Below, in pieces: positions 35,005 through 52,090 of a stretch of DNA of 64,000 nt (positions within the stretch are counted from its first letter, which is position 1; the number at the start of each line of letters is the position of its first letter). A program made the translations under genes and the position numbers. The DNA lies in NCBI GenBank assembly GCA_016647705.1, contig CM028328.1, positions 3,497,311 to 3,561,310 on the forward strand, read 5' to 3'. Below the pieces are notes generated by a model. It saw only the letters and a list, made by a program, of their open reading frames with translations, was not told where the DNA came from and made no database searches. The stretch comes from Eucommia ulmoides. Taxonomy: Eukaryota > Streptophyta > Magnoliopsida > Garryales > Eucommiaceae.

Positions 35005-35566
35005 GTTCTAGCAATAATCAACTTGAAAACAAAAATTTATTAAAAAAAATTAATTGAAACCAAATGAAAAACTAGATTCATCGTCATACAATTGACAACA
35101 GATTTAAAATATAAAACAAAAATAAAAAATAATGTAAAACCTTTTGTGTAATACTAAAATCTTAACCTGATAATGGAGATCAGCCTCGCATTATAGCGTA
35201 GATTCCTGTCTTCTTGGATGCGATCCTTAAAATCGTCAACTTCGCTCTTTCCTTTGAAACCCTAGTCCTCTTTGTTGAAGGGGAGGAAAAATTATGAATA
35301 ATGGAGTGTATAATGCGTCTTCCCTTTCAGATTTTCGCCCATTTTTTTCCCAAAAATGAATCCCTTATTTTCAAACCTAAAATTCTAAAAAAAAAAGATG
35401 ATTAAAGCTCTCTCTCAGCCCTCGGTCGCGATCGCCACCTGACACTGAGAGTCCCGAAATTTCTAACAGATCAACATCAATTTCAAATTTACATATCTCT
35501 CTCGTTTGAACTCCGATTTAATGACATGACCACTCGTTCGAAAGATTAAAAAGTGTATTTTCATAT
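35005..35566. other. Intergenic, no supported gene
   Basis: AT-rich sequence between the hAT-like MITE and the relict kinase exon. No coding signal. Confidence 0.35.
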
Positions 35567-36565
35567 ACAACTAGTTTCATCTAAAAGTTTATGTGAAGAA
35601 ACCAATGGGCCTTCGTTCCCCCAACATTACAACTACAAAAGACATGCCAACCCTATCTTTCAATCCCATATTGGATGCACAATAGGCCCCCATGGATACA
35701 TGGAAGGACTTTTGCGAGACAATGCGAGTCATACATACGTGAGCCTATCATTTCCTCTAATCTTCCTTATAGAGCTTAGAGATGCCACAAAAAATCGAAC
35801 CGATGGATAACCACAAGAAATCGAACCGAATGATTCGGTTTTAAAACCGACTAAATGGTTTTGTTGCGATTTTGGTTTTGAAATTAGAACCGAAGCGGTT
35901 TTGGTTTTGATTTTGGGATAGAAACCGCAAAATCGAACCACAAAGTCGAACCATGAAACCGAACCGCGAAACCAATATTTTAGATATATTTTTATTATAT
36001 ATATACTCTTATTTTTTTATATATTTTAACATTTAACACTAATATATATGTATATTTTTTATTTTTTTATATTTTCATCTCTCTTATATATATGTGTGTA
36101 AAGAGAGTTAGGGTTTCATTTCTGATTAGTGATTTCACAGTCTTTCCCTCCTTCCTTTAATTATGATTACTGGTTAGAAATTTTAATTATAGTTATGGGT
36201 TAGAAACTTTAATTATGGTTATTTTGTGGTTTGGTTTTGTTTTTTAGAATTTATATTTTATATTTTAGTTATGTTTTTATTTATATATAAAAAATAACGG
36301 TCCGCGGTTTCGCAATTTTGGTTTTATTTGTGTTTTTTATAAAATTGAAAAATCTTAAATGGTTTCGTGGTTTTCGTTTTGGTTTCAGTTTTATATAAAT
36401 TTAAATGGTTTGATTTTAAAACCGTTGGAAAAAAAAACAATTTTAATTGTGATTTTGGTTTGATATATTTCTAATGACATCCCGAATAGAGCCTCCATGC
36501 CTTTCCAAACAAATAAAAAATTGAAGGTTAAAGAGTTGTGATGGAAACTATTAATATATGTATAT
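35567..36565 (-). pseudogene. Relict last exon of a G-type lectin receptor kinase, split by a MITE
   Basis: On the minus strand, 36510-36493 begins ggcatggaggctct like exon 7 of the kinase copies. After the MITE the match resumes at 35767 and runs to about 35567 (for example 'gtccttccatgtatccatg', 'ttgtgcatccaatatggg', 'gaaggcccattgg'). Several small deletions destroy the frame. Sequence at 36511-36565 also matches the intron before exon 7. No other exon of this copy was found nearby. It is the most decayed member of the kinase array, about 3 kb beyond the 3' end of copy 1. Confidence 0.8.
35776..36484. mobile_element. hAT-like MITE inside the relict kinase exon
   Basis: Flanks are tatagagc (35768-35775) and aatagagc (36485-36492), 7 of 8 identical. 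The left end TTAGAGATGCCACAAAA and the complemented right end CGGGATGTCATTAGAAA are weakly inverted. The borders are confirmed independently because the flanking sequence joins to one continuous kinase exon. The interior is rich in 'gaaccg' and 'ggttttg' phrases. Confidence 0.75.
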
Positions 36566-37009
36566 ATAGGTCTTGACCCGTTAAACTATCTGGAGTCAAA
36601 TATTTTAAATCGTAACTCTTGTTTATATATAGGCACTTTTGTAGATCTCAATATTATGAAAATTTTACACATATCAATACATTCTCATATTCTCTTCCAA
36701 TATTCTGTCTGTCAATCATATAGTGAACATGCTATCAATAGTCAATTTTTCTTTGTCCTTTTCTTATTAAAATTCCACAAACATAAAACCATTTTTTTCA
36801 AATCTTCCATAGCTTTGTTACTTCAACACTTGGTATCACCGATCAACAATCTAACATCCAATTTGCCATCGTAAGTAGACTCTTCTCAAAAAGACAAGTC
36901 CAACTCCACCAGAGAGAAGCCAAGTCATCATGTCACCCACCCTCACACGACTCGAGAAACCTCAATGCATCATTGTTGCCATCAACTTCATTGATCTCTA
37001 TAAGCTTAA
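36566..37009. other. Intergenic, no supported gene
   Basis: AT-rich, then a mixed-composition stretch from about 36890 that seems to continue after the MITE at 37607, so both may belong to one older repeat. Confidence 0.35.
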
Positions 37010-37606
37010 CGGTATGTTTGGTTGGACGAAATCGGGGGCAGAATAGAATCACATTCCATCCTTAATTCCTATTCCGTTATTTAGTTCTCAAATGGAATCA
37101 CTTGGAATGAAAATTAAGAGAATGAGATTTCATTTGAAATAATATGAAATCAAATCCAATTCAATGGAATCAAAACTAAAATTACAAAAAAAACCATCAC
37201 TAATTCAGCCCAGTCCACAAATTAGAGAACAAAAACTGAAATTAAAGAACAAAAAATTTAGAACATAAATAAAAAATTGAGAACAAAAACAGAAAATTGA
37301 TAACAGAAATTAAAAATTGAGAACAGAAACAGAAAATTAAAAAATTAAAAATTGATAACAAAAACAGAAAACTGAATGAAATAATGAAATATAATAAAAT
37401 AAGAGAATGAATGAAATGGTAAAATATAATAATATTTTATTACGAGGGCATAACGAAAATTTTATTATATTTCACTATTTCATTCATTCCTTCATTCTAT
37501 ATTAACCAAATAAGTAAATGGAAAAATGATTTCATTGACAATTTTATTTTATTTTTTCTCTCATTCCATTCTATTTTCATTTTATTTCGTCCATCCAAAC
37601 GAACCG
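37010..37606. mobile_element. PIF/Harbinger-like MITE (family A, second copy)
   Basis: The left end is CGGTATGTTTGGTTGGACGA and the complemented right end CGGTTCGTTTGGATGGACGA. Both flanks are TAA (37007-37009 and 37607-37609). The interior (gaatggaatcacttggaatg, 'ttagagaacaaaaa' phrases) is the reverse complement of the copy at 17021-17652. Confidence 0.88.
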
Positions 37607-39410
37607 TAAAAGTTAATCATACCTCAACACCAATCAGACCATCGAAATCCTCTTGTCAAGACAAAGCTAATGCCACCAACCGAAGACCCAATAGACACCG
37701 CACACGCCCACATGCACCACTCGAAGTATTAGCACCTCCGTCGCAAGTTCCATGCGCCTAGCGTCTGCCATGTTAATCCTAGGCTATGTCAGCACTAGGT
37801 GTTTGCCACATCATCAACCATATCAACAATTAATATTAGCTTTCACATAAGCAATCAATGATCCTAGTTGCCAAGTCATTACCCACGTGTCATACCACGA
37901 TAGTGTCTCGCTTCCCGTCGTGTTAGCAACCTCGTTTGCCATGCCAGCGAACACGTCATCACAATCAGCCCATTGGTCCTACCATGTCAGCATGGTCAAC
38001 GTCACATCAACCGCCATATTTACTGGTTTAGCCCATTCCAACACTCTTTTGACCAATTCACCTCATTTTGACCAATTTTTAACCGGGTCGGATTGACCAA
38101 TTTTTAACCGGATCGGATCGATTCTTGAGAATTTTTGGACCTCCTAATTCTGTTTCCGAGGTCTATCTTTTGTTTTGGTGCCTCTATTGTATAATTTTTT
38201 TTTATAATGTTTATATGTTTTGTCATTTTCTTTGATCCATTCAAGGGTTTATCGAGCAGTTCTTTGTTATCCGAGACTGATTCCTAAATTATTTCGATCT
38301 TCTGACGGCATCCATTGCCTCCATTTTTTCAAATTCGTATCTGACAATGTAGTTTATTTCATATGGTCGATCCAGTTTGAATATGATGTCCGAGTCATGC
38401 TCTTCACCTTCATTTGAAGTTGCCAATAAGGATTTTTTGAAAATTCATTATCTCATATTGTATTTATTTGTCCAGACATTATTCAAAGAATTAACTGGAA
38501 AACCTTCTTTTTTTCCTTCTTTACTCTTCTACCTTTGTTTCTCTTATTATTGAAAATGGGATGCATGAAGAAAACAAATAATGAGATAAAAAAAGTTTTT
38601 AAACTGTTTGTTAATTTTTAATTATTCATAAATGGGTTTATCTTTTCATAAATATTGTATTTGGGCAGTCGTGTTTAATTTAGAGCTTGAAAAAAATTAA
38701 AAAATTAAATAAATAAATAATTGTGAAAACTATTTAGTTAATAGTGTATTAAAAAATAATAATATTGATTTGGTTGATGAAAGTTGAATATACAATGATA
38801 TAATCGATTGAAAATGATGATATTATTTGAGTGTCAATTTTGTCTCCTCCAATTTTAGGGCAAATGGATGGTGGTGTGCCCTAGTTTTGAAGGTAGAGTT
38901 TCCTAGCAACTACGGCATAGGAGTCTCCTTGTGATGGAAAATCAAACACTTGGCAATGGCCAATCAATCACGACCTATTTTTTCTAAAATCGTACCGAAA
39001 AAGATCTAAACTGACATGTTCAAACATTTATCGTTCTTTGTTGAAGTCGTCAATTTAAAATAATCGTTTAAAAGTGATTTCTATGCCATAAATGCAAGGA
39101 AAACACTTGCCAATGGCTACTCCATCTTGACATGTCTTTTCTTAATACGATTTCAGTACTGAGAAATATCGTTGTTAACAGTTTAATTGTAGGATACCTA
39201 AATTTATCGTTTTTTAATTGGTCTACTCAAAACAATTTTTTATTTTTTATTTTTTGCGCACTACTAAACGTTTACAATTTCCTTTTTTCACTGCTAATCA
39301 TGAACCGATACATATACAAATAAAAGGATAAAACATAGAACCCTTTATACTAGCATCAACTTCCTTAAACTACAATGCCTAAGCTCTATCAAACCGTTCG
39401 TGTATGCTTA
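37607..39410. other. Intergenic, possible old retrotransposon remnant
   Basis: 37620-38110 is less AT-rich, with repeated phrases 'gaccaatttttaaccgg.tcgg' (38074 and 38096), but encodes no conserved protein. Near 38935-39170 an imperfect direct repeat, period about 160 bp ('acacttg.caatggc', 'atctt.acatgt'), is seen. The remainder is AT-rich. Confidence 0.35.
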
Positions 39411-39507
39411 GGTAGCGTTTGGTAGTATAAAATTGAAGTCTTAGAATTGAATTTTAAAACTAATGCCTTTATTTTTAAACTCCAATTCCATGAAACCAAA
39501 CATCACC
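39411..39507. mobile_element. 97-bp MITE (family D) just after the stop codon of kinase copy 1
   Basis: The left end is GGTAGCGTTTGGTAG and the complemented right end GGTGATGTTTGGTTTCATGG. TTA flanks both sides (39408-39410 and 39508-39510). The duplication ends 3 bp from the stop codon of copy 1, so the 3' UTR of copy 1 is expected to start with this MITE. Copies 2 and 3 lack it at this place. Confidence 0.8.
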
Positions 39508-39513
39508 TTAACG

Positions 39514-44555
<5,042 letters not shown>

Positions 44556-47445
44556 GCTTGTCTTTGTGGATCTTCCTCCATCTCCAATATTTTATCAGTT
44601 TAAGTAATTAATTGAAGACAACAGCCAAATGAATTGACTTTTTCTCTCCATCACGTAAGAATTTAATCTAGAAAGTTGACTTACATTGGCTACTCTGATG
44701 TTTTGTTTTCTATGACAAGCACGGTACACATGAAATTGAGCCCCAAGAAGAGGACTTGAGAAAGAATAAAACAAATAATGTGTTTGAAAATTCAAAGTAG
44801 GCTTAAATAAGCAGGACAAGAAACACTCTCCAAATGGTTGATCAACGTTAGCCACAAAAATCCAAGGGAAAAAACGTAAGAGTAAAAAGACCACCACCGA
44901 TAACTGCTACAGATTCCATTCAAGACAGACAAATTAACACTGTTAATGCTAAAAAGGTCAAGAATACAAAATCAAAATGTCACTTTCATGCATTCGTCTA
45001 GTGATTAGGACGAGAAAGTCTACAATAATATTTCCATGAATGAAATCAAATTCTGTAATAAGATAGCTTCAAAATCAACTTCACATGATTAATGAAAAGC
45101 GCGCACACAATATTTTAATAAGTTGAATACAAGAAAATATATGAACTGACCCATTACAAGATGCTCCACAGTCCGCAAGGGTCGGGAAATCCCACCAGTG
45201 CCGTCCTACACCCCGCCAGTCCCCCAAAATTAGCCGGGTGTCGGCGCTGAAGTCAGCACATGTCACTGCGACCTCTCCCTCACCGACAGCCGACGACAGC
45301 GAGGCTGCCAATGCCAACAAGTCTGTCCAGCAGCACCACGCGCCAGTGAGAAGACCAGCGCGCATCGCCGGCAGCTCCGCCAGCAATGTCGCCGATGCTG
45401 GCGCTTCTTGTCCCATCCACCTCTAGCGGTGCTGCCACCCACAACTCTACCGGCACCTTCACCGGCACAAGTACCAAAACACCCGCCTAGGCCATGTTGG
45501 AACTTCCCCAGCGCGCCTCCATTGGTATCAGTATCCCTGCGCCAATTTACTTTTGTTAAGTTAAAGAATCGTTAAGCCGTACGAAGTCCAATCTGTACGC
45601 AAGTCACTAACGGTCACCGCCATTACACCACAAATTCAAGGAGCTGTGTGAGAGAAAATTAATGCACGTGCTCCCATAAATCGTACAAAGTTCAATCTGT
45701 ACACAAGACACTAACACCCACATGCTCTTCAGAGAGCGAAGCAGCAACAAAGACACCGATATTAGGATTCAAGGGAGATTGTGGAATGGAGAATGAAACA
45801 CGGTGCCCGCGGAGACATACCCCATGTGAATCCTAGACAACTAATTTTTTAACCCATGTGATCCAAAACCTTTGAAAGGTTACTTGTAGTAGCCCAGATG
45901 AAAATTCATATATCAAACAATTTTTTCTAATATCTCTAATATGAAATCTCACAATATCAAATATCAATAAATAAGTAACTGATGGGAATCGACTAAGGTC
46001 ACCACTTCGAACTTAATGTACAGTGAGGGAAAATAATTTATTAGTGTCTCTCTTCATACAATAGTTAATTATAGTTGGTAAAGTAGTTATTCTTATTTTA
46101 TTAAGTAATCGTTATTCCTATTTTGTTAAGTATTTGTTATTCCTATTTTGTCAAATAGTCGTTATTGTTTGTTATTCTAAGCCTATATAATGAGGTTTTA
46201 TTGTAATAGACAGATGTTTTTAATTGATTGATTATTGAACAGATTGTGGAATGGAGGTTGGAACACGGTGTCCTGGGACGTGCCGACCACGCATCTCGCC
46301 TGCTTGTACGTAAGGGAGAATTGCCTACCAGTTGGGTATGACTAGACTTCGGACATAGGCTATTTTTAGAAACCTCTTTAATTATGTTATTAATGACATT
46401 TAATGAGATAAATAATTTAACGTTATAAAACTATATTATAAATAGGCAACTAAAAGGTCATTTGAAAGGACAAACTAGACAAGTCAAAGAAACCACAAAA
46501 GCAGCAACAAGCAATATGCTTTTACAATAAACAAAAAACATAGCCTAAATTAGTCCGGGGTCACACAGTCAATCTAGCGACTATATGATTTAGCTCTCTC
46601 TCTTCCCCTGAGACGAGTTGACCGTTGTTTCCTCTCCCTTTCTCAAACTCTCTCGGTCCATTCTATGTAACGCCATCCAATTACTAAAAATACCCAGCAA
46701 CCCTACTTCTCACCCTCCACAGATGGTTAAACATAACCTCTATAGTCACTTCTTAAGGCTATCTTATTATCCAGCAATAGTCATTGCAAGCGATGATTAA
46801 TAGTGATGAAGAAGATGATAAAACTTTAAAAAAAAATACCCTCATTAAATAAAAGTAAACCAATTACTTTAACATTTCAATTTTCTTGAATTCGGTATCA
46901 TCTTCATCAGAGACGCTATTGTCCATATGCAAATATTTACTATTTCAATTTATATAATTTTACCATTGAAGTTTGGCCAAATGGTTCGCGTGGCTTTGGT
47001 TTCAACAAATTAGACCCAATTGAAGACTGAGTTGTTAAATTTTGACAGAAGTTATATTTAACCAACCAATCTACATCACAACAATCCCAAATTCAATTCG
47101 ATAGAATTTCAACAATGAATAGATCAAACTGAAACTTTCATGTATATAATTTCAATTATAAGGAAAATTAAAGAACACGTGAAAAACGAGATTTCTAATT
47201 GCAAAGGAGACGAGGATGTTTAGATTACCTGTTGTTTGATCCGTCACGAATATATTTTCACTTTTGCCGACAGTGTTGGTTCCTCTGCCAGAGTAAATCA
47301 ACGGTCAAACATGCCGCCTTCACCAAAAATCATGACTGAAGTTTGTGGCTGGAGCTGCTCTAAAGTTTTGAGAATTTTCAAATTGCAAACCAGATTTCAA
47401 TAGTATGATCAGAAAAACAAGCACATGCAATAAAAGAAACTGATA
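44556..47445. other. Upstream region of copy 1 with a foreign GC-rich island
   Basis: 44590-45065 aligns with the upstream region of copy 2 (56850-57345), and 47070-47445 aligns with 57790-58240. Between them, 45066-47060 has no counterpart at copy 2. It includes a GC-rich island (45140-45540), a 35-bp direct repeat 'cgtac.aagt.caatctgtac' at 45578 and 45682, and a direct repeat 'attgtggaatggag' at about 45779 and 46252. Between that pair lies an LTR-like stretch with 'cctatataatgaggttttatt'. Frames in the island lie on both strands and show no domain. Confidence 0.55.
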
Positions 47446-50400
47446 GTATTTGGTTCACTTATGTAGGGTCGGTTACATGAATCTATTTACGTCATAGAGA
47501 TCGATCAAGGGTCATCCCCTCCGTCAAGTTTAATGTCGCCAAATTGTTTCTAATAGACTCGTCCCATGTCTGCTTAGGTTTACCTCTTCCTCTAGTAGTC
47601 TCCTGAATTTGAATTAAATCGCATTTTCTCACCAGTGCTTCTATGGGTCTTCTATGTACATGCCCAAACTATCGTAATCAATTTTCTCTAATTTTCTCTT
47701 TGATGAGTGATATTCTTAAATTTTCTCTAATAGTTTCATTCTTAATTTTATCCATTCTCGTCTTCTCACTCATCCACCACAACATCCTCATTTTTTTCAC
47801 TCCAATTTTCTGGACATAATTTGCTTTTACCATCCAACATTCCGAACCATAAAAAAGCACTGGTCTTATAGCAGTTTTGTAGAATTTTCTTTTAAGTTTC
47901 TACGGAATCCTATGATCACAAATCATCCCAACTGCATTTCTCAACTTTAACCAACCTGTCTTGATTCTATGCGTAATATCCTCCTCGATTTCATCATTAC
48001 TCTGAATTATTGAACTTAAATATCTAAAACGATCAACTTTTGGCACCTTCTCGTCTCCAATTTTGACCAAACCACTGCCTCTCCGGGCATTACTAAAATT
48101 GCAGTGTATGTATTCTGTTTTACTTCTGCTAACTTTCAAACCTTTAGACTCTAACGCTTCTGTCCATCTTTCTAATTTAGTATTAAGACTTATTCTACTT
48201 TCGTCCACTAATACGATATCATCCTCAAACAACATACTCCAAGGTACTCCATCTTGAATATATTTTGTGAGCTCAACTATCACTAAAACGAAGAGGTAAG
48301 GACTTAAAGATGATCCTTGATATAAATCTATATTAATAGAAAATGCACAAGTATCGCCTCCTCCTGTTCGAACATTAGTGACTATACCTTCATATATATT
48401 CTTAATTACCTTGATATACACATTGAATACATGTTTCTTTTCTAACACCCATCACAAAATTTCTCTAGGTACCCTATCATAGGCCTTTTCCAGATCCACA
48501 AATACCATATGTAAATCTCTCTTCTTTTCTCTATATTTTTTCATTAATCTCCTAAGTAAATAGATAGCTTCCGTGGTTGATCGACTGGGTATAAATCCAA
48601 ATTGGTTCTTTTCTATACTCGTTTCCTGTCTTATTCTATATTCTATCACTCTCTTCCAAAATTTCATAGTATGACTCATAAGTTTTATGCTCCGATAGCT
48701 CATGCAACTTTGAACATCCCCTTTATTTTTATAGATGGGCACTAAAATACTCTTCTTCCAGTCGTCAAACATTTTCTTAGTCCTCAAAATGTCATTGAAA
48801 AATCTAGTTAACTACTCTATCCCAATATCTCCAAAACTTTTCCACACCTCTATAAGAATTTCATCTGATCCTACTGTTTTTCCAATTTGCATCTTCCTTA
48901 GTACTATTCTAACTTCCGAAGCCCTAATTCTTCTATGAAACCTATAAATTTAATCTGAAAACAAATTAGGTAACTCTAGTCTAGATACCCCGACATTATT
49001 CTCATTAAATAAATTATAAAAATAACTTCTCCATCGTTCCAAAATCTCCTCATCTTTCACCATTACCTTTTCATCAGTGTCTTTGATGCATCTGACACTT
49101 CTAATATCTCTAGTATTTTGTTCACGTCACCTAGCAATTTTAAATATATCTATCTCTTCCTCTTTTGTATCTAACTTTTGATGTAAATTATCATCTGCTC
49201 TAAATTTTGATTCCTTAATTACTTTTCTCGCCTCCGTTTTTACATGTTTATACTTCTCGAAACTCTCCCGACTTTGATATTTTTATCATTCTTTATAAGC
49301 TATTTTCTTATCCCAAATGGCTTTTTGGAGCTCCTCATTCCACTACCAGCTTTATTTATATCGTAATCATTTTTCTCTACAAACTCCTAAAATTTTTCTT
49401 CCTACTTCTCTAATAGGACTCGTCATATCAATTCACATTTTATTCACATCTTCATGTCTCTACCATAACACATCTTTGATAATTGTATTCTTAAACAACT
49501 CCATCTTTTCACCTCTTAGATCTCTCCAACGTATCCTTGTATGCCTACTTACCTTAGACTCCCGTTTCCACCTCTGAAACTTGATATCAATTATCATTAG
49601 TTTATGTTGGGTAGCAATACTATTTCCGGGTATGACTTTACAGTCCTTACATATTAAATAATCACTCGCCCTAGTAAGGATAAAATCTATCTGGCTATTC
49701 CTCTGTCCACTCTTAAACGTAATCAGGTGTTCATCCATTTTCCTGAAGCATGTATTTAGAAGAACTAAATCATACGCCATAGCAAAATCTAAAATCACCT
49801 TTTCCATTGCATTCTTCTCTCCAAATCCATAATCATCATATAATTTCTTCAAAAGTCCCTATTTTCTTCCCGACATGTCTATTCAAGTCTCCCTCAATAA
49901 ATATTTTTTCTTGGTTAGGTATACTTTGAACCACTTCTTCCATCTTCTCCCACAATTCTCATCTAACATTTTCTTGCAGTCCAACTTGGGGAGCGTACAC
50001 ACTATTAACGTTAATCACCTCTTCTCCAATCTCCAACTTTATAGCCATCATCATATTATCAATTTTCCTAATATCAACAACGCTACCCTTTAAATCCCTA
50101 TCTACCACGATGTCCACTTCATTTCTATGTTTGTCCTTCCCCGTATACCATAATTTATATGTTGTACTCTCGATTTCTCTAAACCTCTCTCCAACCCCCT
50201 TAGTTTCCTGCAAGCATAGAATATTAATCCTCCTCCTACACATCACATCCACTAATTCTTGAGTCATACCCTTAAGTGTTCCTATTTTCCAAGTTGTCAA
50301 CCTAAGCCTATTCTCATGTACTAACTTTTTTATCCGCATCCGTCCACCATAATGTGGCAACCCTCGTTCATTTGACACCATATCCGGGCGAAAACACGAC

Positions 50401-50566
50401 GCGTCGCTTCCGGGCAACGCCCTAGCCCATCCTAACTCATTATTCACTACATCCGGGCGGTGAAAATGTAGTCCATCGTTAGTAGGGAACGCCCCAACGT
50501 TTAATATCTTTGAATTCATGTCATAAAAGTTCTGACAAAGTTTTTCGAAAAAAAAAAAAAAAGAAG
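47446..50566 (-). mobile_element. RTE-type LINE, near full length, inactive
   Basis: The element encodes in order an APE-like endonuclease (from about 50520) and a reverse transcriptase (to about 47680), as RTE LINEs do with one ORF. At about 3.1 kb it has the expected size. Borders were set within about 30 bp by comparing the flanks with paralogous sequence after copy 3 (58130-58330): 'cacatgcaataaaagaaact' on one side and 'caagttccgaaaactacaca' on the other are contiguous there. Stops and shifts make it inactive. Confidence 0.88.
47678..50520 (-). pseudogene. RTE ORF: endonuclease plus reverse transcriptase, broken
   Basis: Endonuclease pieces are at 50520-49959 (RLTTWKIGTL, CLQETKG, NSVYAPQVG) and 49852-49460 (SQIDFILTR, KLMIIDIKF). 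The reverse transcriptase begins near 48790 (DDWKKSILVPIYKNKGD). It continues with NQFGFIPSRST and FVDLEKAYDRVPRE, which keep the first catalytic aspartate. A stop at about 48449-48451 replaces a tryptophan codon, and then the YADD-type box reads MLFEDDIVLVDES, keeping both aspartates. The tail has LFYGSECW, typical of RTE ORFs. Several other stops lie between 49460 and 48790. Confidence 0.87.
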
Positions 50567-51799
50567 ATAAATCATGCAACCTTTATCGTAGGCATCAAGT
50601 TCCGAAAACTACACAAGTCGATCTACATTGAACTTTCTTCATTGACTAGAGAGAGTTTAGACTCGGTTTTAACAACATTAAAAAACTAAAGCCATCACAC
50701 TTCTTGTCATCGAGGAAGGAGCAACGAAATGGTGATTTCGTTGGCAGAACAGGGTGGGTTTGTGCTCGAGGAACTCTCGGTTTCGAAAATAGTTCTCTCA
50801 GTGAAGAAACCGGGCTGCTTTGGTTGGGCCAACAGGCCTTCACTCCCCAACATCAGAACCACCGATGACATGCTTGGCCTATCTTCAGGCCCATGTTGGA
50901 CGCACAACAAGCCGACATGGATACATCGAAGGACTTCTTTGAGATGGCGCAATTCACCCGCAGATGTATCTATCAGTTCCTCGGACCTTCCTTCTTTGTA
51001 GAGCCTCCATGCCTACCCAAAAAAATGAGGCTTAATGAGTTGTAACATAAACTATTTTATGCAGGAAAATGTTTAGTTTCAGCACTCGTTTGGTCCAAGT
51101 ACTTTTATAGTAAAATAAGAGGTTATCCGTTAAAAAAAAAAACGTAAAAGTGGAAGCATCCGGTAACACCTCATCCAAAGGAAATTCGTTATTGATTCTT
51201 AGTAGAGAGACCATAGTCTACCGGTCCTAAAATATAAAAATCAATGAAAAAAATTTAACTTTTCTGCTTTTCGAAAAAAAAAAAATACTTAAAAATCATG
51301 ATATTTATTTCTAGAAGTATTTTTAAAGGGCAAAACAAACATTATTTTTAAAAAAAAAATCCTCTTTCCATTTGAATGAAAAAAAAAAAAAAAAAAAACA
51401 GTGCCTCACATGTCCAAGGAGATTGTGTTGGTGGTCTTGGTGAATGAACTTTCGATTTCTCTCTCCACTCAAAATCTCCAGCACCAAAATGCCGAAGCTG
51501 AAAACATCAGATTTAACGGAGAAAATCCCGTCTACTGCATACTTTGGAGACATGTAGCCACTGAAAAGGATTTAAAAAAAATAAAATGGTAATGAATATG
51601 TTTGATTTGCAAACCAGTCCGAAAACAGAATTTATGAATATAGTTTTGTGTTGCGAAGAATTCATCTCTTGTAATTGGGCTTGGAGATAAACGCATGTAA
51701 ATTTTTAGGTTCATTCATTTTTTATTACAATTCTGAGGCCACAATTCCATGAAACCAACACCACTTAGAGTAGGACACGATATTGGGAGAATCTTACTA

Positions 51800-52090
<291 letters not shown>

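Noticed and set aside
34560-35021. Five overlapping open frames on both strands
   Set aside because: All lie inside a hAT-like MITE with a perfect 8-bp duplication and none has a domain.
45081-45477. Overlapping open frames in a GC-rich island
   Set aside because: GC-rich DNA gives long frames by chance on both strands; no conserved motif or splice context was seen.
46020-46250. Possible Ty1-copia solo LTR
   Set aside because: The TATA and AT-rich pattern is suggestive, but I could not find TG..CA ends with a target duplication, so it is described only as LTR-like.
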